DNA from: Myxococcales bacterium | Lineage (GTDB): Bacteria; Myxococcota; Myxococcia; Myxococcales; JAJYLH01 | Reading direction: 5' to 3' | Length of the DNA stretch: 64,000 bases | Assembly: GCA_021787845.1 (NCBI GenBank) | Contig: JAJYLH010000011.1 | Span: forward strand, 1-64,000 | Part shown: positions 51,593 through 60,882 of the stretch, one piece after another | Layout of the letters: every line of letters begins with the position of its first letter | How positions within the stretch are numbered: the stretch's first letter is position 1 | Notes under the pieces: generated by a model | Databases searched by the model: none | Told to the model about the DNA's origin: nothing | What the model saw: the letters and a program-made list of their open reading frames with translations, nothing else | Position numbers and translations under genes: made by a program

Positions 51593-54500
51593 TCAGTAGA
51601 CGCAGGACGCGCTGGTCGCCTGGGGGCTGTACTCGCTCCCGAGCGCGTCGACTCCGTAGTTGACGACGAAGAAGCTCTGGAACGCGTCGCCTCCCGGCGA
51701 GGTGGAGAGCGTCTGCTTGTAGCCGAAGAGCCGGAAGTCGTATTCGTACTGCGACACGTAGTCGTCCAGGATCGAGCCGGCGGTGCCGCTGAAGCTGACG
51801 CCTTGCTCGAAGGACGTCGTCTGATCTCCGCCGATGGAGAACCCGGCGTTGGCGCCGAGCACGACGACTCCGATCTGGACCTCCGCCGCCAGGTCGACGG
51901 TCAGCGAGCCGCCCCACGTCTGCGACGTGCTCTGTCCCTCGTCGAGCGTCTCGGTCGTGTACGAGCCCGCCGTGTTTCCTCCACTCCATTGAGGCGGATA
52001 CCCCGGCGACGGCTGGCTCGCCTCGGGCATCTCTCCCATCGGCTGAATCGTGCTGTAGACCTGAATGCCGTTGCCCAGGTCCATCGGCGAGGTGCTGGAG
52101 GTGGGCGCGGTCGGGAAGTCCGTGCACTTGGGATACGAGGTCATGTCGTAGGGCTTGTCTCGCAGGAGGTCGGACGTGATCTGGAAAGAGTTGGCGTTCG
52201 CCACGTGGTTGAAGAAGTCTCGGTCGACGAAGAGGACCTGCGGCTTCTGGGGCACGTTGATGTAGAACGTCTGGCCCACCCGGCTGCGGTCGAGGTCCGA
52301 CACGATGGTGTAGCCGTATTGATCGTACGGGACCGTGGAGAAGACCACGCCGTCCGAGCCGATGCCCTGCCCGTATTCCACGGTGAAGGTCGTGTCGTGA
52401 CTCCACTCCTGGGTGAACGTGGCCTCGGCCTCGACCGTCAGCGCCTCCCTGAACTCGAAGTCCTTCATGTTCACGAGCAGGCCGCTGGACTCGTCGATGT
52501 CGACCCCCACTTCGATTCCCGCGTGGATGCCGGCGGTCACGGAGCTCCCGGAGGTGATGCCGGACATCTGACCGAAGATGGTGAACGTGTTGTTGCCGTT
52601 GTTTTGAATCGGGTCGCCCGCCGGGTCGGTCAGGGTCGGGTCCACCGCCGGCGGCGCCGCGAGCAGGGCGATGACTTTGTTGCTGCCGTAGACGATCTTG
52701 TGCTGGTTGGCGTATTCGACGGTCGTCGAGTCGTCGTCCCAGGCCGCGGGCGAGAGCACCGCGTTGACGTTGAACGGTGTCCCGGCGTAGCTGTAGAACG
52801 GTTGCGGGTTCCAGGTCCATTGGCAGGGCACCGGCCCGGGCGCCACTTGGCACATCCAGCCGTACGCGTCGATTTCTCCGGTCGCCCGCAGGACGATCAG
52901 ATCGTCTTGCCCGTCGCCGTTGACGTCGCCGGCCCGGACGTCCAGGTAGCTCTGGCCGAGGTAGAAGTCGTCTTTCTGATCGATCGTGGGATTGCCGGTG
53001 CCTTTGAGCGTCTCGAAGTAGTCGACCGGGAGCGCCATCGCCCAGGGGTTCGAGCTCCACTGGAACGTCATCTGCGGCGGCGTGGAGCCGTCGGGTCCCC
53101 AGGTCGCGAGGCTGTCTCCGGCGAAGATCTGCGGCGTCCGGGTCGCGCCCGAAGCGTCCTTGGAAGGTGGATAGATCCAGGACGGCTGGAGCCACCGCGA
53201 GGGCGGATGGTTGACGCTGACGCCGACGTTCGGCGACGACCCGGACGGCGTCGGGACCACCTGCGGCGACGATGCGACCGCCAGCATCGGAAGCGCGGCC
53301 GCGTCCGTCGTCGAGGTCACGCTGTCCAGGTTTCCTCGCGCTTCGAGCCGGACCCAGGTGCTCAAGCCATTCGCGGTGTAGCCGGTGTTCCACGAGCCCA
53401 GGACCAGGTCCTGCACGCCGCTGCCGTCGAGGTCGACGAGCGACACCCCGAGGACGTTCGCGGTCCGCAAGCTGCTCGCCATCGCCAGGAACGCTGTTTG
53501 CGGCTTCTTCGAATCGTAGTAGGTCCTCTGGATGTTCCCGATGGGGGTGAGGGTGTCGGCGCCGTAGCCGAAAATCTGGTAGTGCGCCTGCGGGATTCCC
53601 GTGCAGTTGGCGCCGCAGCCGGTCCAGGCGTTGGCCCAGTCGTGACCGTCGATCCAGGCGACGACCACCTGTTTCGAGCCGTCCTTGGACATGCTCCCGG
53701 CGGCGACCCGGGCGATGAGCGCGCCCTGCGGCTGGTTCGTGCCATCGAGGTCGCCGGTGAGGGTCGCCTGAGCCAGCAGCTTGAGGCACGTCTCGCCAGC
53801 GGGGCAGTTGGGCGCCTGGTGCATCAGGTCGTCGAAGACCCAGACCATGCCCGGCGCGGTCGAGACTTCGGACGGCTGGTCGAGGTGCGCGTCGTTCGTG
53901 CCGGTGACGATGATTTCGTCATAGCCGTCGCCGTCGAGGTCGGCGAGCGTGACGTCGAAGTCGAACCAGCCGGCGGGGCCGAGGAACGGGACTGCCGTGC
54001 CGTTGGAGGTCCTGGCCAAGGGTTTGCGCACCTGAGCCGTCACGGTCCCGTCGGCCGCGACGAACGGATCGAGGATGGTGATTCGCGGGCCGCTCCCGGG
54101 TGTCGACGACGTGCCCGGGTTCCAGGCGACGACGACGGTCTCGTCCTGCACATCGTCGTCGAGGTTCCCCGATGCCGTGACCTTCCGCAAGTTCATGTCG
54201 ACGTCCGGGTCGAGGCCGGTCGAATCGTGGAACATCGCGTGGTCGGTCCCGCCGTTGCCGCCGCTGCCGTCGAAGTTCGCGCGCGCGGACGACGGAGCGA
54301 GCAGCATCTCGTTGGCGCCGCTGGCGTTGCTGTCGAGGTTCGCGCCGAAGATGGCAAAGTCGGCGACGCGGTCGAGCCGGGTGATGCCGGTCGTCGGCAG
54401 CGGCGGCTGGTTGGCCAAAGGCGGATCGGTCTTGATGGTGTCCGTGGCGGTGGCACCGTTCGCCGTGGCGGTCACCGCATCGGGCAGGCCGACGAACGTC

Positions 54501-57500
54501 GGAGCGGTATAGGTGGCCACCGAAGTCACCGACGTGCTGGTCCGAGTCGTCGCTCCGACCTGCAGCTTCCCCACCGCGCCCGGGTTGAGGCTCCAGTCGA
54601 TGGTGTCGGTCGCGGGGGAAGTCGAGTCGGTCAGGGTCGCGGAGAGCGTGACCGTTCCCTGCTCGGCGAGGTGCAGCGGCCCGTTCGGGGTCAAGGTCAA
54701 CGCGGCCTGCTTGACGACGAGCTGCGTCAGGACGTCCGACGGAACCGAAAAGTTGTTGTTCGCCGGCGTGAAGCTCGCGAAGAGGCCATGGGTCCCGGCC
54801 GTCAAGCCGGTGAGCGAGAACGTCGCCTGGCCGGACGCGTCGAGGGTGAGCGTCCGCGGCGCGTTCGAGTCGACCGTCAGGGAAGCCGTGCCGGTCGGGA
54901 TGGCGTTGCTCGGCGATGGGGCCATCGGCGGCACGCTCACCCGAACCGTAACGGCCACCGGCTGCCCGACCTGGGCGGGGCTCGGCGTCGCCGTGAGGTT
55001 GACAACGGTCGGGTCGGCCCGGACCTCCGGATCGACCATGGCGCTCCTCAGGGGGCGGTAGGTCCCGTCGCCGCTGTATAAGGCCGCGAACGGGTTGGGA
55101 GCCGCCTGAAGGTTGGAGACGACGTACGTCGCGGTTCCGCCGCTGAGCGGGACGGTGGCGACGGTCGTCGGGCCGTTCTGGAAGGTGACGGTGCCCGTCG
55201 GCGTGATCGAGCCGTTGCCGGTCACCGTCGCGGTGAACGTCACGCTCTGGCCATAGAACGGACGGTTGGGGCTCACGGTCAGGGTCACCGTGCTCGGGGT
55301 CGAGCCCATTTGGACGGCTTCAGAGACGACGGCGCTGGTCGAGGGCGCGTAGTCGGGGTCGACGCCGTCCTGGTTGTAGGCCGCCGTCATCGGATGCGTG
55401 GAAGCGTCGAGCGAGCTCAGGGAGAACGTCGCGGCGCCGGTCTGGTCCAGCGCCTCGGTCCCGAGAGCCGTGGTGCCATCCACGAGAATCACATCGCCTT
55501 GCGGCACGGGCAGCCCGCTCGGCGGCGCGACTTTCACGGTGAACGTCACGGGATTGCCGTACTTCGACGGGTTCGGATTCGCGGTCAACGTGGTCGTCGA
55601 GGCCGCCGGGGCGACCTGTTGCGGCACGACGGAGCTTTCCGAGGCCGTGAAGTCGAGGTCGCCGCCGTAGCTCGCGGTCATCGAGTGTGTCGATGCGTCC
55701 AGCGCCGACGTGGTCATCGTCGCGCTGCCCGTCTGGTCGAGGTTGACGGTCATGTCGATGGCGCCCTTCGCGTCGTGGAAGGTGACGCTGCCGGTCGGGG
55801 TGCCCGCACCGGGCGCGGTGGCGCTGACCTTCGCCGTGAAGGAGACCGAGTCGCCGAACGTCGAGGGGTTCTTCGAGGAGCTCAAAGTGACGGTCGTCGA
55901 GGCCTGCCCGACGGTTTGCGCCAGCGTGCCCGCGGCGGGTCCGGTCGTGGCGTTGCCGCCAAAGGTCGCGACGATCACGTTCGTGCCGGTCGCCAGGGGC
56001 GAGGCGAGCCCGGAGGTATCCACGGTCACTTTGCCGGTCGTGCCATCCAGGACGCCGCTACCGATGATCGTCCCGGTGTCTTGGAGCGTGAGCGTGACGG
56101 TGCCGGTGGTCGCGGACGGGTCGACTTGCGCGACGAAGGTGATGGGCTGCCCGTAAACGGACGGGTTGACGCTAGACGTCACGGTGACCGTCGTCGTGCC
56201 GGGCGGCTGGACCTGTTCCGACAACGTGGCGCTGGTCGAGGCGGTGAAGCTCGCATCGCCGCCGTACGCCGCCGCGATGTCCTGGGTCCCGGCGTGGAGC
56301 GTCGCGGTGGCGAAGGTGGCCGCGCCGTTGGCGAGCGGCGAGGTGCCGAGGGTCGTCGTTCCATCGAGGAGGGTCACCGTCCCCGTCGGCATGCCCGCGC
56401 CGGGCGCGTTGGCCGTCACGTGGGCCGTGAAGGTGACCTCGAATCCCGGGCTCGAGGGATTGAGGTCCGCCGTGACGACCGTCGTGGTCGCCGCCGGGCT
56501 CACGGTCTGCGTCACGGAGCCGCTGGTCGAGGGCGCATAGTCGGTATCTCCCGCGTACGCCGCCGTCAGCTCGTGCGAGCCGACCGCGAGGGACGAAGTG
56601 GAAAAGGTCGCCGTGCCGGACGCATCGACGGTCGCCGTGCCCAAAACGTCGGGGCCCTCCTGGAAGGTCACGGTTCCCGTCGCCGGTGCCAGATCGGACG
56701 TCGCGCCAGCCACGACGGCCGTCAGCGTGATGGCTTGACCGAAGACCGACGTGCCCGAATCGGTGGAGAGCGTCGTGGTCGTCGCCGCCGGGGTACTGAC
56801 CTCGGGAACCGCATTGCTGACCGAGCCGTGGAAGTTGTCGTCGCCCGCGTAGACGGCGATGATCGTGTGCAGCCCGGGCACGAGCGACGAGGTGGTGAAG
56901 GTCGCCGAGCCATTGGCATCGAGCGTGGCTTGGCTGAGCTGGGTCGAGGCATCGAGGAAGGACACGGTGCCCGTCGGAACACCCCAAGCGCCGGGCGCGG
57001 CGGCGACGGTCGCGGTGAAGGTCACCGTCTGGCCATAGGTCGCGGGCTCGGTGTCGGAGGTCAACAGCGTCGTCGTCGCGGCCGGGCCGACGGTTTCGGT
57101 CACCGCGCTGCTGGTCGATCCGGTGAAGTCGGAATCGCCGCCGTAGACCGCGATGACCGACGCGGCGCCGGCCGATGCGACCGCTCCGGTGAACGTCGCG
57201 GCGCCGGTCGCATCGAGCAAGGCGGATCCGAGGACGTTGTCGCCGTCTTTGAAGGTGACGACGCCCGTCGGCGTGCCCGCTCCGGGCGCGACGGGAGAAA
57301 CCTGGGCCGTGAAGACGACGGGCGCGCCGAAGTCCGACTGCGCGGCGCTCGAGGTCAGGGTGACGGTCGTCGCGGCCGGATGGACGATTTGCGCGACCGC
57401 GACGCTGGTCGAGGAGGCAAAAGCGCCTTGCCCATCGAAGTAGACCGCCGCGAGGTTGTGGGTACCGGCCGCGAGCGCGCTCGTGGCGAGGGTGGCTTTG

Positions 57501-57925
57501 CCGGTCGCGTCGAGCGCGCTGGTCCCGAGCGGGCTCGCGCCGTCCAGGAACGTGACCACTCCCGTCGGGGTCCCCTCTTTCGCGGTGACCGTCGCGGTGA
57601 GCGTGGTGCTTTGGCCAAACGTCGAGGGGTTGGGGCCGCTGGTCAACGTGGTCGTCGTGTCCGTCTGCCCGGGCGCGTTGCAGACGAAGGTCGGCGTGTC
57701 CGAGCCGACCTGGAGGCGGACGCCGCCATGGGCGCAGTGCGCGCCCGCCGGCTCGACGGTCACGGAAACCTGCGGCGTCTTCGGGCTGCTACACCCGGCG
57801 AGCACGAGCCCGACCGCGGCCGCGAGCCCGACCACCGACCGCCCGAACCCGCGCAGCCGAGCGGGGGCGCCGAGCGGCAGCCCTGCCGAAAACCCTCGTG
57901 CCGAATCCTTCTGGTGATGCCTCAT
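51593..57925 (-). CDS. Giant lipoprotein: ten Ig-like repeats, FG-GAP-like region, beta-rich C-terminal module
   Basis: The 2110-residue lipoprotein has a lipobox AGC at Cys45, so it is anchored at the cell envelope. From about 88 to 1010 it holds ten Ig-like domains of the Big_3_5 type, each with TxTxxTSxxxPSxFGQ...TFTATV, PTGTVTF.DG, LG, TATFxTSxLxxGTHxxxAxY, and an end like SxxVxQxVxPAAT. An eleventh divergent Ig domain follows, then (about 1130-1760) FG-GAP/VCBS-like repeats with Asp-rich turns (DLDGDGYDEIIV, VDLDGSGVQDLVLG, GDVNGDGQDDLIV). The last 350 residues alternate Ser/Thr and hydrophobic residues in long strands (LTVEAEATFTQEWSHDTTFT and SLTVDLAAEVQIGVVVLGAN), reminiscent of aerolysin-like beta-pore modules. 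ATG 57925 starts the signal. Function is likely adhesive or toxic. Confidence 0.85.
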   Translation of the reverse strand: MRHHQKDSARGFSAGLPLGAPARLRGFGRSVVGLAAAVGLVLAGCSSPKTPQVSVTVEPAGAHCAHGGVRLQVGSDTPTFVCNAPGQTDTTTTLTSGPNPSTFGQSTTLTATVTAKEGTPTGVVTFLDGASPLGTSALDATGKATLATSALAAGTHNLAAVYFDGQGAFASSTSVAVAQIVHPAATTVTLTSSAAQSDFGAPVVFTAQVSPVAPGAGTPTGVVTFKDGDNVLGSALLDATGAATFTGAVASAGAASVIAVYGGDSDFTGSTSSAVTETVGPAATTTLLTSDTEPATYGQTVTFTATVAAAPGAWGVPTGTVSFLDASTQLSQATLDANGSATFTTSSLVPGLHTIIAVYAGDDNFHGSVSNAVPEVSTPAATTTTLSTDSGTSVFGQAITLTAVVAGATSDLAPATGTVTFQEGPDVLGTATVDASGTATFSTSSLAVGSHELTAAYAGDTDYAPSTSGSVTQTVSPAATTTVVTADLNPSSPGFEVTFTAHVTANAPGAGMPTGTVTLLDGTTTLGTSPLANGAATFATATLHAGTQDIAAAYGGDASFTASTSATLSEQVQPPGTTTVTVTSSVNPSVYGQPITFVAQVDPSATTGTVTLTLQDTGTIIGSGVLDGTTGKVTVDTSGLASPLATGTNVIVATFGGNATTGPAAGTLAQTVGQASTTVTLSSSKNPSTFGDSVSFTAKVSATAPGAGTPTGSVTFHDAKGAIDMTVNLDQTGSATMTTSALDASTHSMTASYGGDLDFTASESSVVPQQVAPAASTTTLTANPNPSKYGNPVTFTVKVAPPSGLPVPQGDVILVDGTTALGTEALDQTGAATFSLSSLDASTHPMTAAYNQDGVDPDYAPSTSAVVSEAVQMGSTPSTVTLTVSPNRPFYGQSVTFTATVTGNGSITPTGTVTFQNGPTTVATVPLSGGTATYVVSNLQAAPNPFAALYSGDGTYRPLRSAMVDPEVRADPTVVNLTATPSPAQVGQPVAVTVRVSVPPMAPSPSNAIPTGTASLTVDSNAPRTLTLDASGQATFSLTGLTAGTHGLFASFTPANNNFSVPSDVLTQLVVKQAALTLTPNGPLHLAEQGTVTLSATLTDSTSPATDTIDWSLNPGAVGKLQVGATTRTSTSVTSVATYTAPTFVGLPDAVTATANGATATDTIKTDPPLANQPPLPTTGITRLDRVADFAIFGANLDSNASGANEMLLAPSSARANFDGSGGNGGTDHAMFHDSTGLDPDVDMNLRKVTASGNLDDDVQDETVVVAWNPGTSSTPGSGPRITILDPFVAADGTVTAQVRKPLARTSNGTAVPFLGPAGWFDFDVTLADLDGDGYDEIIVTGTNDAHLDQPSEVSTAPGMVWVFDDLMHQAPNCPAGETCLKLLAQATLTGDLDGTNQPQGALIARVAAGSMSKDGSKQVVVAWIDGHDWANAWTGCGANCTGIPQAHYQIFGYGADTLTPIGNIQRTYYDSKKPQTAFLAMASSLRTANVLGVSLVDLDGSGVQDLVLGSWNTGYTANGLSTWVRLEARGNLDSVTSTTDAAALPMLAVASSPQVVPTPSGSSPNVGVSVNHPPSRWLQPSWIYPPSKDASGATRTPQIFAGDSLATWGPDGSTPPQMTFQWSSNPWAMALPVDYFETLKGTGNPTIDQKDDFYLGQSYLDVRAGDVNGDGQDDLIVLRATGEIDAYGWMCQVAPGPVPCQWTWNPQPFYSYAGTPFNVNAVLSPAAWDDDSTTVEYANQHKIVYGSNKVIALLAAPPAVDPTLTDPAGDPIQNNGNNTFTIFGQMSGITSGSSVTAGIHAGIEVGVDIDESSGLLVNMKDFEFREALTVEAEATFTQEWSHDTTFTVEYGQGIGSDGVVFSTVPYDQYGYTIVSDLDRSRVGQTFYINVPQKPQVLFVDRDFFNHVANANSFQITSDLLRDKPYDMTSYPKCTDFPTAPTSSTSPMDLGNGIQVYSTIQPMGEMPEASQPSPGYPPQWSGGNTAGSYTTETLDEGQSTSQTWGGSLTVDLAAEVQIGVVVLGANAGFSIGGDQTTSFEQGVSFSGTAGSILDDYVSQYEYDFRLFGYKQTLSTSPGGDAFQSFFVVNYGVDALGSEYSPQATSASCVY

Positions 57926-58120
57926 CGTCGTGTTCCTCGTCCGGGATTCAGTTGCCCGGCTGCCTGGCCAGGATGGCTCGTCGTCTCGCGCTCCAGCGAA
58001 ATCCAGAAGGGGCACCGCGCTCTGGCTGGGCGGCTCGGGAGGAGCCTCAGCCGGGCCCGCGAGAGGTCCCGCGCCTTCGCGGCGGCGACCCTAGGCACAA
58101 GGCGAAGGTGGAGTCAAGCG

Positions 58121-58418
58121 GTCAGCCGCGAGGAAGGGAAGAGGCCGCCTTCCGCGCCCACGAGCGGCCGGAGAACGTCGCCAACTGGCGGGCGATGGTG
58201 CTCGCGGTGAGCGTCTTCGCGCTTCTGTGGTGGCCGACCGACCTCCTCTTCTTCCACGGGTCGCCGGCCATCCGGCACGCCTTCTCGGTCGCCCGCGGCG
58301 TCTCCGCGGAAGCGGGGCTCCTGACCTGGCTCTTCGCTCTTCCTGCCGCGTGTCCGATTCATGCGCCGGCATGCGCTCGGCTTCCTCGGCCTGGTCGGGC
58401 TCATCACCTGCGCGGTGA
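58121..58418 (+). pseudogene. Frameshifted partial duplicate of the histidine kinase gene at 63.1 kb
   Basis: This stretch is nearly identical to 63221-63506, the region encoding about residues 52-146 of the histidine kinase at the window end. It has a 5-bp tandem insertion (GGAAG) near 58135 and a 7-bp tandem insertion (GCTCTTC) near 58340, both shifting the frame, plus several point changes. No start codon or downstream kinase domain is attached. Homology stops exactly where a 21-bp tandem repeat begins. It is therefore a dead fragment produced by segmental duplication. The rest of 57926-58938 holds no intact gene. Confidence 0.9.
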
Positions 58419-58419
58419 A

Positions 58420-58566
58420 CCTCCGCAGGGCATGAGGTCACCTCCGCAGGGCATGAGGTCACCTCCGCAGGCCGTGAGGTCACCTCCGCAGACCGTGAGG
58501 TCACCTCCGCAGACCGTGAGGTCACCTCCGCAGGCCGTGAGGACACCTCCGCAGGCCGTGAGGACA
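58420..58566. repeat. 21-bp tandem repeat, seven copies
   Basis: Units start at 58420, 58441, 58462, 58483, 58504, 58525 and 58546. Consensus CCTCCGCAGGCCGTGAGGTC plus A, with variation at GGGCAT/GGCCGT/GACCGT and GTCA/GACA. It begins at the breakpoint of the kinase pseudogene and shares GTGA with it. The copies are contiguous, so it is not a CRISPR. Confidence 0.92.
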
Positions 58567-58675
58567 TCGGCGAGTGCCGCTCGCGGTCCACCTGGCAGCG
58601 CAAGATGCACAGCACGATCGATCGCGTCGGTGCCGCGAAGCTATTGGGGGTCGATGCGGAGGAGATGGATCGCGT

Positions 58676-58892
58676 AGGCAGTCTTTACCTCCCTCTCCCG
58701 CGTTCTTGGCGGGGGAGGGTCGGGGTGGGGGGGCGAGCGCATCGGGTTCGTTGAGGTTCGGCCCTGGCCTCTTCTCTCGTGGCACGGGCGTCCCCGCGCG
58801 TGGATGCGTGAGCGAGAAGGACGGGTGAAGCGGAGCGGAGCCCATCGGCGACGGCCGCGGTGGGCTGCGCTGCGCTTCACCCGTCCGAGCTT
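58676..58892. repeat. Family E palindrome, half family A and a long hairpin
   Basis: CCCTCTCCCGC (58692 on) faces GCGGGGGAGGGTCGGG (to about 58724), the same element as at 12508. A single family A arm (GTGGCACGGGCGTCCCCGCG) is at 58779-58798. ACGGGTGAAGCG (from about 58823) and CGCTTCACCCGT (ending about 58890) can pair across 45 bp. No gene is present between these and the AlbA-type gene. Confidence 0.75.
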
Positions 58893-58938
58893 CCGCTCGC
58901 GGCTCCTGGTGCCAGCTTGCGTCGTGCCGTTCAGCCTC

Positions 58939-60189
58939 TCAATGGCTCTCTTCGGTTTCCGGCGCCAGGGGTCGCGCCCAGATGGTGAGCTTGAGCTCCT
59001 CCCCGGGCATCTCGTAGACCGGCTCGCGTCCAGACACCTTGTTGCTGCGCGACAGAATGAGCGGGACTCCCTCGCCGCGCGCCTCCATGAGATGGGTGCG
59101 CCAGGTGGCGAGATCGCTGGCCCTCATCCGGCTCAGGAATCGCACGAGCAACTCGTTGCGGGTGGCCTGCCGGGACGCGATGGTATCGAGCGTCACGGTG
59201 TTGGGTAGGAACCCGGGGCTATGGATTTCGAGCCGGTCGTCAAACATGAAGAAACGAATCGCCGACCCGTGGATGGCATAGTCTCTGTGCGCCACGGCGT
59301 TGACGACCGCCTCGTACACCGCAGGCTCGTCGAAGGCGGGCAGGTCGATCCGCGCCGGGGTCTTCTGGGCTCCGATTCGCATGTTTCGTCGAAGGAAACG
59401 CAACGCCTCCTCGATTTGCTCCCCGAGAGTGCCTTCGCAGATGCGGGCGTCCAGTTGGTAGTTGGCCCAGGCCACCGAGCCGCGGTAGGCGACCGCGTCG
59501 ATGCGGGCTCCGGGAAGGAACCGCTGCGGCTCGCGCCCGAACAAGAGAAGTCCCGCCACCGACGCGCGCAGCACGCCCTCCTCGTCCGGCACGAGCAGGG
59601 CGAGCTTGTGCAACGCCGTCTCGTCCGGCTCGCCGGGAGCGAGGTATGGCCGCGCTCTCTCGACGTCGAGGTCTCCCAAGCCGGTCCGAGGCACCACCTG
59701 CTCGTCGAAGGCGATGAGCCGCGCCTGGCTCTGCTGCTGGAACAGCCGGGCGAGGTATTCCGTCGGCATCTCCCGCACGGAGCTGCCGACGCGGAACATG
59801 TAGCCTCCTGGGCTCTTGTGAACGAAAAGCCCGCGCGCAACGTCGACCCTGATAATCGGGCGAGGGACTCCGCTCGCGTTGGGCAACTCGAGGCGCACCA
59901 CCACCGCCGGCAGCGGCGGCTTGACGCTGTCGTTACACGCCTCGCGCACCAGCGCCTCGGCGGCGTCGAGCATCGCGAGGTCGATTCCGTCGATGGTGCG
60001 CGTGCGGTCGTCCACGCCGAGCAACAGCACTCCACCGCGGGTGTTCGCCAACGACGCCAGGGCATCCGCGAGCTTCTCCCGGGCCGGTCCGGTCACACGG
60101 TCGCCTTGAAACCGCACTGACTCGACCTCCAGGAGCGAATCCTCGCCCAAGCGAATCTTCGCAAGCAACTCTTTCGGATCGTCAAACAT
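58939..60189 (-). CDS. AlbA_2/Schlafen-type ATP-binding transcriptional regulator
   Basis: The 416-residue protein starts with an AlbA_2/Slfn-type module: LLEVESVRFQGDRVTGPARE, then LADALASLANTRGGVLLLGV and DDRTRTIDGI. The middle has family landmarks FVHKSPGGYMFRVGSSVREM, and the C-terminal part has the HATPase_c_4 features YEAVVNAVAHRDYAIHGSAI then RFFMFDDRLEIHSPGFLP. Members are predicted DNA-binding, ATP-dependent regulators, often in mobile islands; the nuclease-type acidic residues of vertebrate Schlafens are not evident. ATG 60189 is the natural start. The isolated position, between repeat arrays, fits an accessory region. Confidence 0.83.
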   Translation of the reverse strand: MFDDPKELLAKIRLGEDSLLEVESVRFQGDRVTGPAREKLADALASLANTRGGVLLLGVDDRTRTIDGIDLAMLDAAEALVREACNDSVKPPLPAVVVRLELPNASGVPRPIIRVDVARGLFVHKSPGGYMFRVGSSVREMPTEYLARLFQQQSQARLIAFDEQVVPRTGLGDLDVERARPYLAPGEPDETALHKLALLVPDEEGVLRASVAGLLLFGREPQRFLPGARIDAVAYRGSVAWANYQLDARICEGTLGEQIEEALRFLRRNMRIGAQKTPARIDLPAFDEPAVYEAVVNAVAHRDYAIHGSAIRFFMFDDRLEIHSPGFLPNTVTLDTIASRQATRNELLVRFLSRMRASDLATWRTHLMEARGEGVPLILSRSNKVSGREPVYEMPGEELKLTIWARPLAPETEESH

Positions 60190-60480
60190 CGTTCGCTCCC
60201 CAGAGCATCTCGCGAAGCTCCTCTGGCCCGAGCTCCCACCGTCGATGCCCCCGGAGGCGTGGGGCTCGGGGTGTCCCGGAAGGCCCGCCGCCGACGCACC
60301 CGACCACAGGCTGCCGCTCGTGTCAAGCAGCCCATCGTCTCCGTTCGACGGTGAAGGATCCGGCTGACGACTGCCGAAAGCGATGCACTACCGGGACGCT
60401 CGCGTGGATGGGATTTCACTTTCGACGGGCTGCGTGCTTCGCGGAGCGCGGGCTCCTGGCGCGCGGCTGCTGCTGCCCGC

Positions 60481-60873
60481 GAGATCGTCTGGGCGCGTCG
60501 AAAAGATCGTCTGGGCGCGTCCGAGAGATCGTCTGGGCGCGTCCGAGAGATCGTCTGGGCGCGTCCGAGAGATCGTCTGGGCGCGTCCGAGAGATCGTCT
60601 GGGCGCGTCCGAGAGATCGTCTGGGCGCGTCCGAGAGATCGTCTGGGCGCGTCGGAGAGATCGTCTGGGCGCGTTGGAGTGGGAGAGATCGTCTGGGCGC
60701 GTCGGAGAGATCGTCTGGGCGCGTCCGAGAGATCGTCTGGGCGCGTCCGAGAGATCGTCTGGGCGAGGTCGGGAGATAGGCTGGGCGGGTCGGGAGATAG
60801 GCTGGGCGACCCGGGAGATAGGCTGGGCGGGGTCGGGAGATAGGCTGGGCGGGGTCGGGAGATAGGCTGGGCC
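60481..60873. repeat. 22-bp tandem repeat array, 18 units in two subtypes
   Basis: Thirteen units contain GATCGTCTGGGCGCG with a 22-bp period (GATCGTCT at 60483, 60505, 60527, 60549, 60571, 60593, 60615, 60637, 60659, 60687, 60709, 60731 and 60753; one spacing is 28). Five further units carry GATAGGCTGGGC (60775, 60796, 60817, 60839, 60861) with periods of 21-22. The two subtypes share the frame GA-TnGnCTGGGC, so the second half is a diverged extension. It is not a CRISPR because there are no spacers. The 60190-60880 stretch contains no gene. Confidence 0.92.
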
Positions 60874-60882
60874 ACCTGGAAG

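Noticed and set aside
51803-55081. 1092-codon plus-strand frame opposite the Ig-repeat lipoprotein
   Set aside because: Composition (VRR, GHR, DVR runs) is that of an antisense shadow, while the opposite strand shows clear repeated domains.
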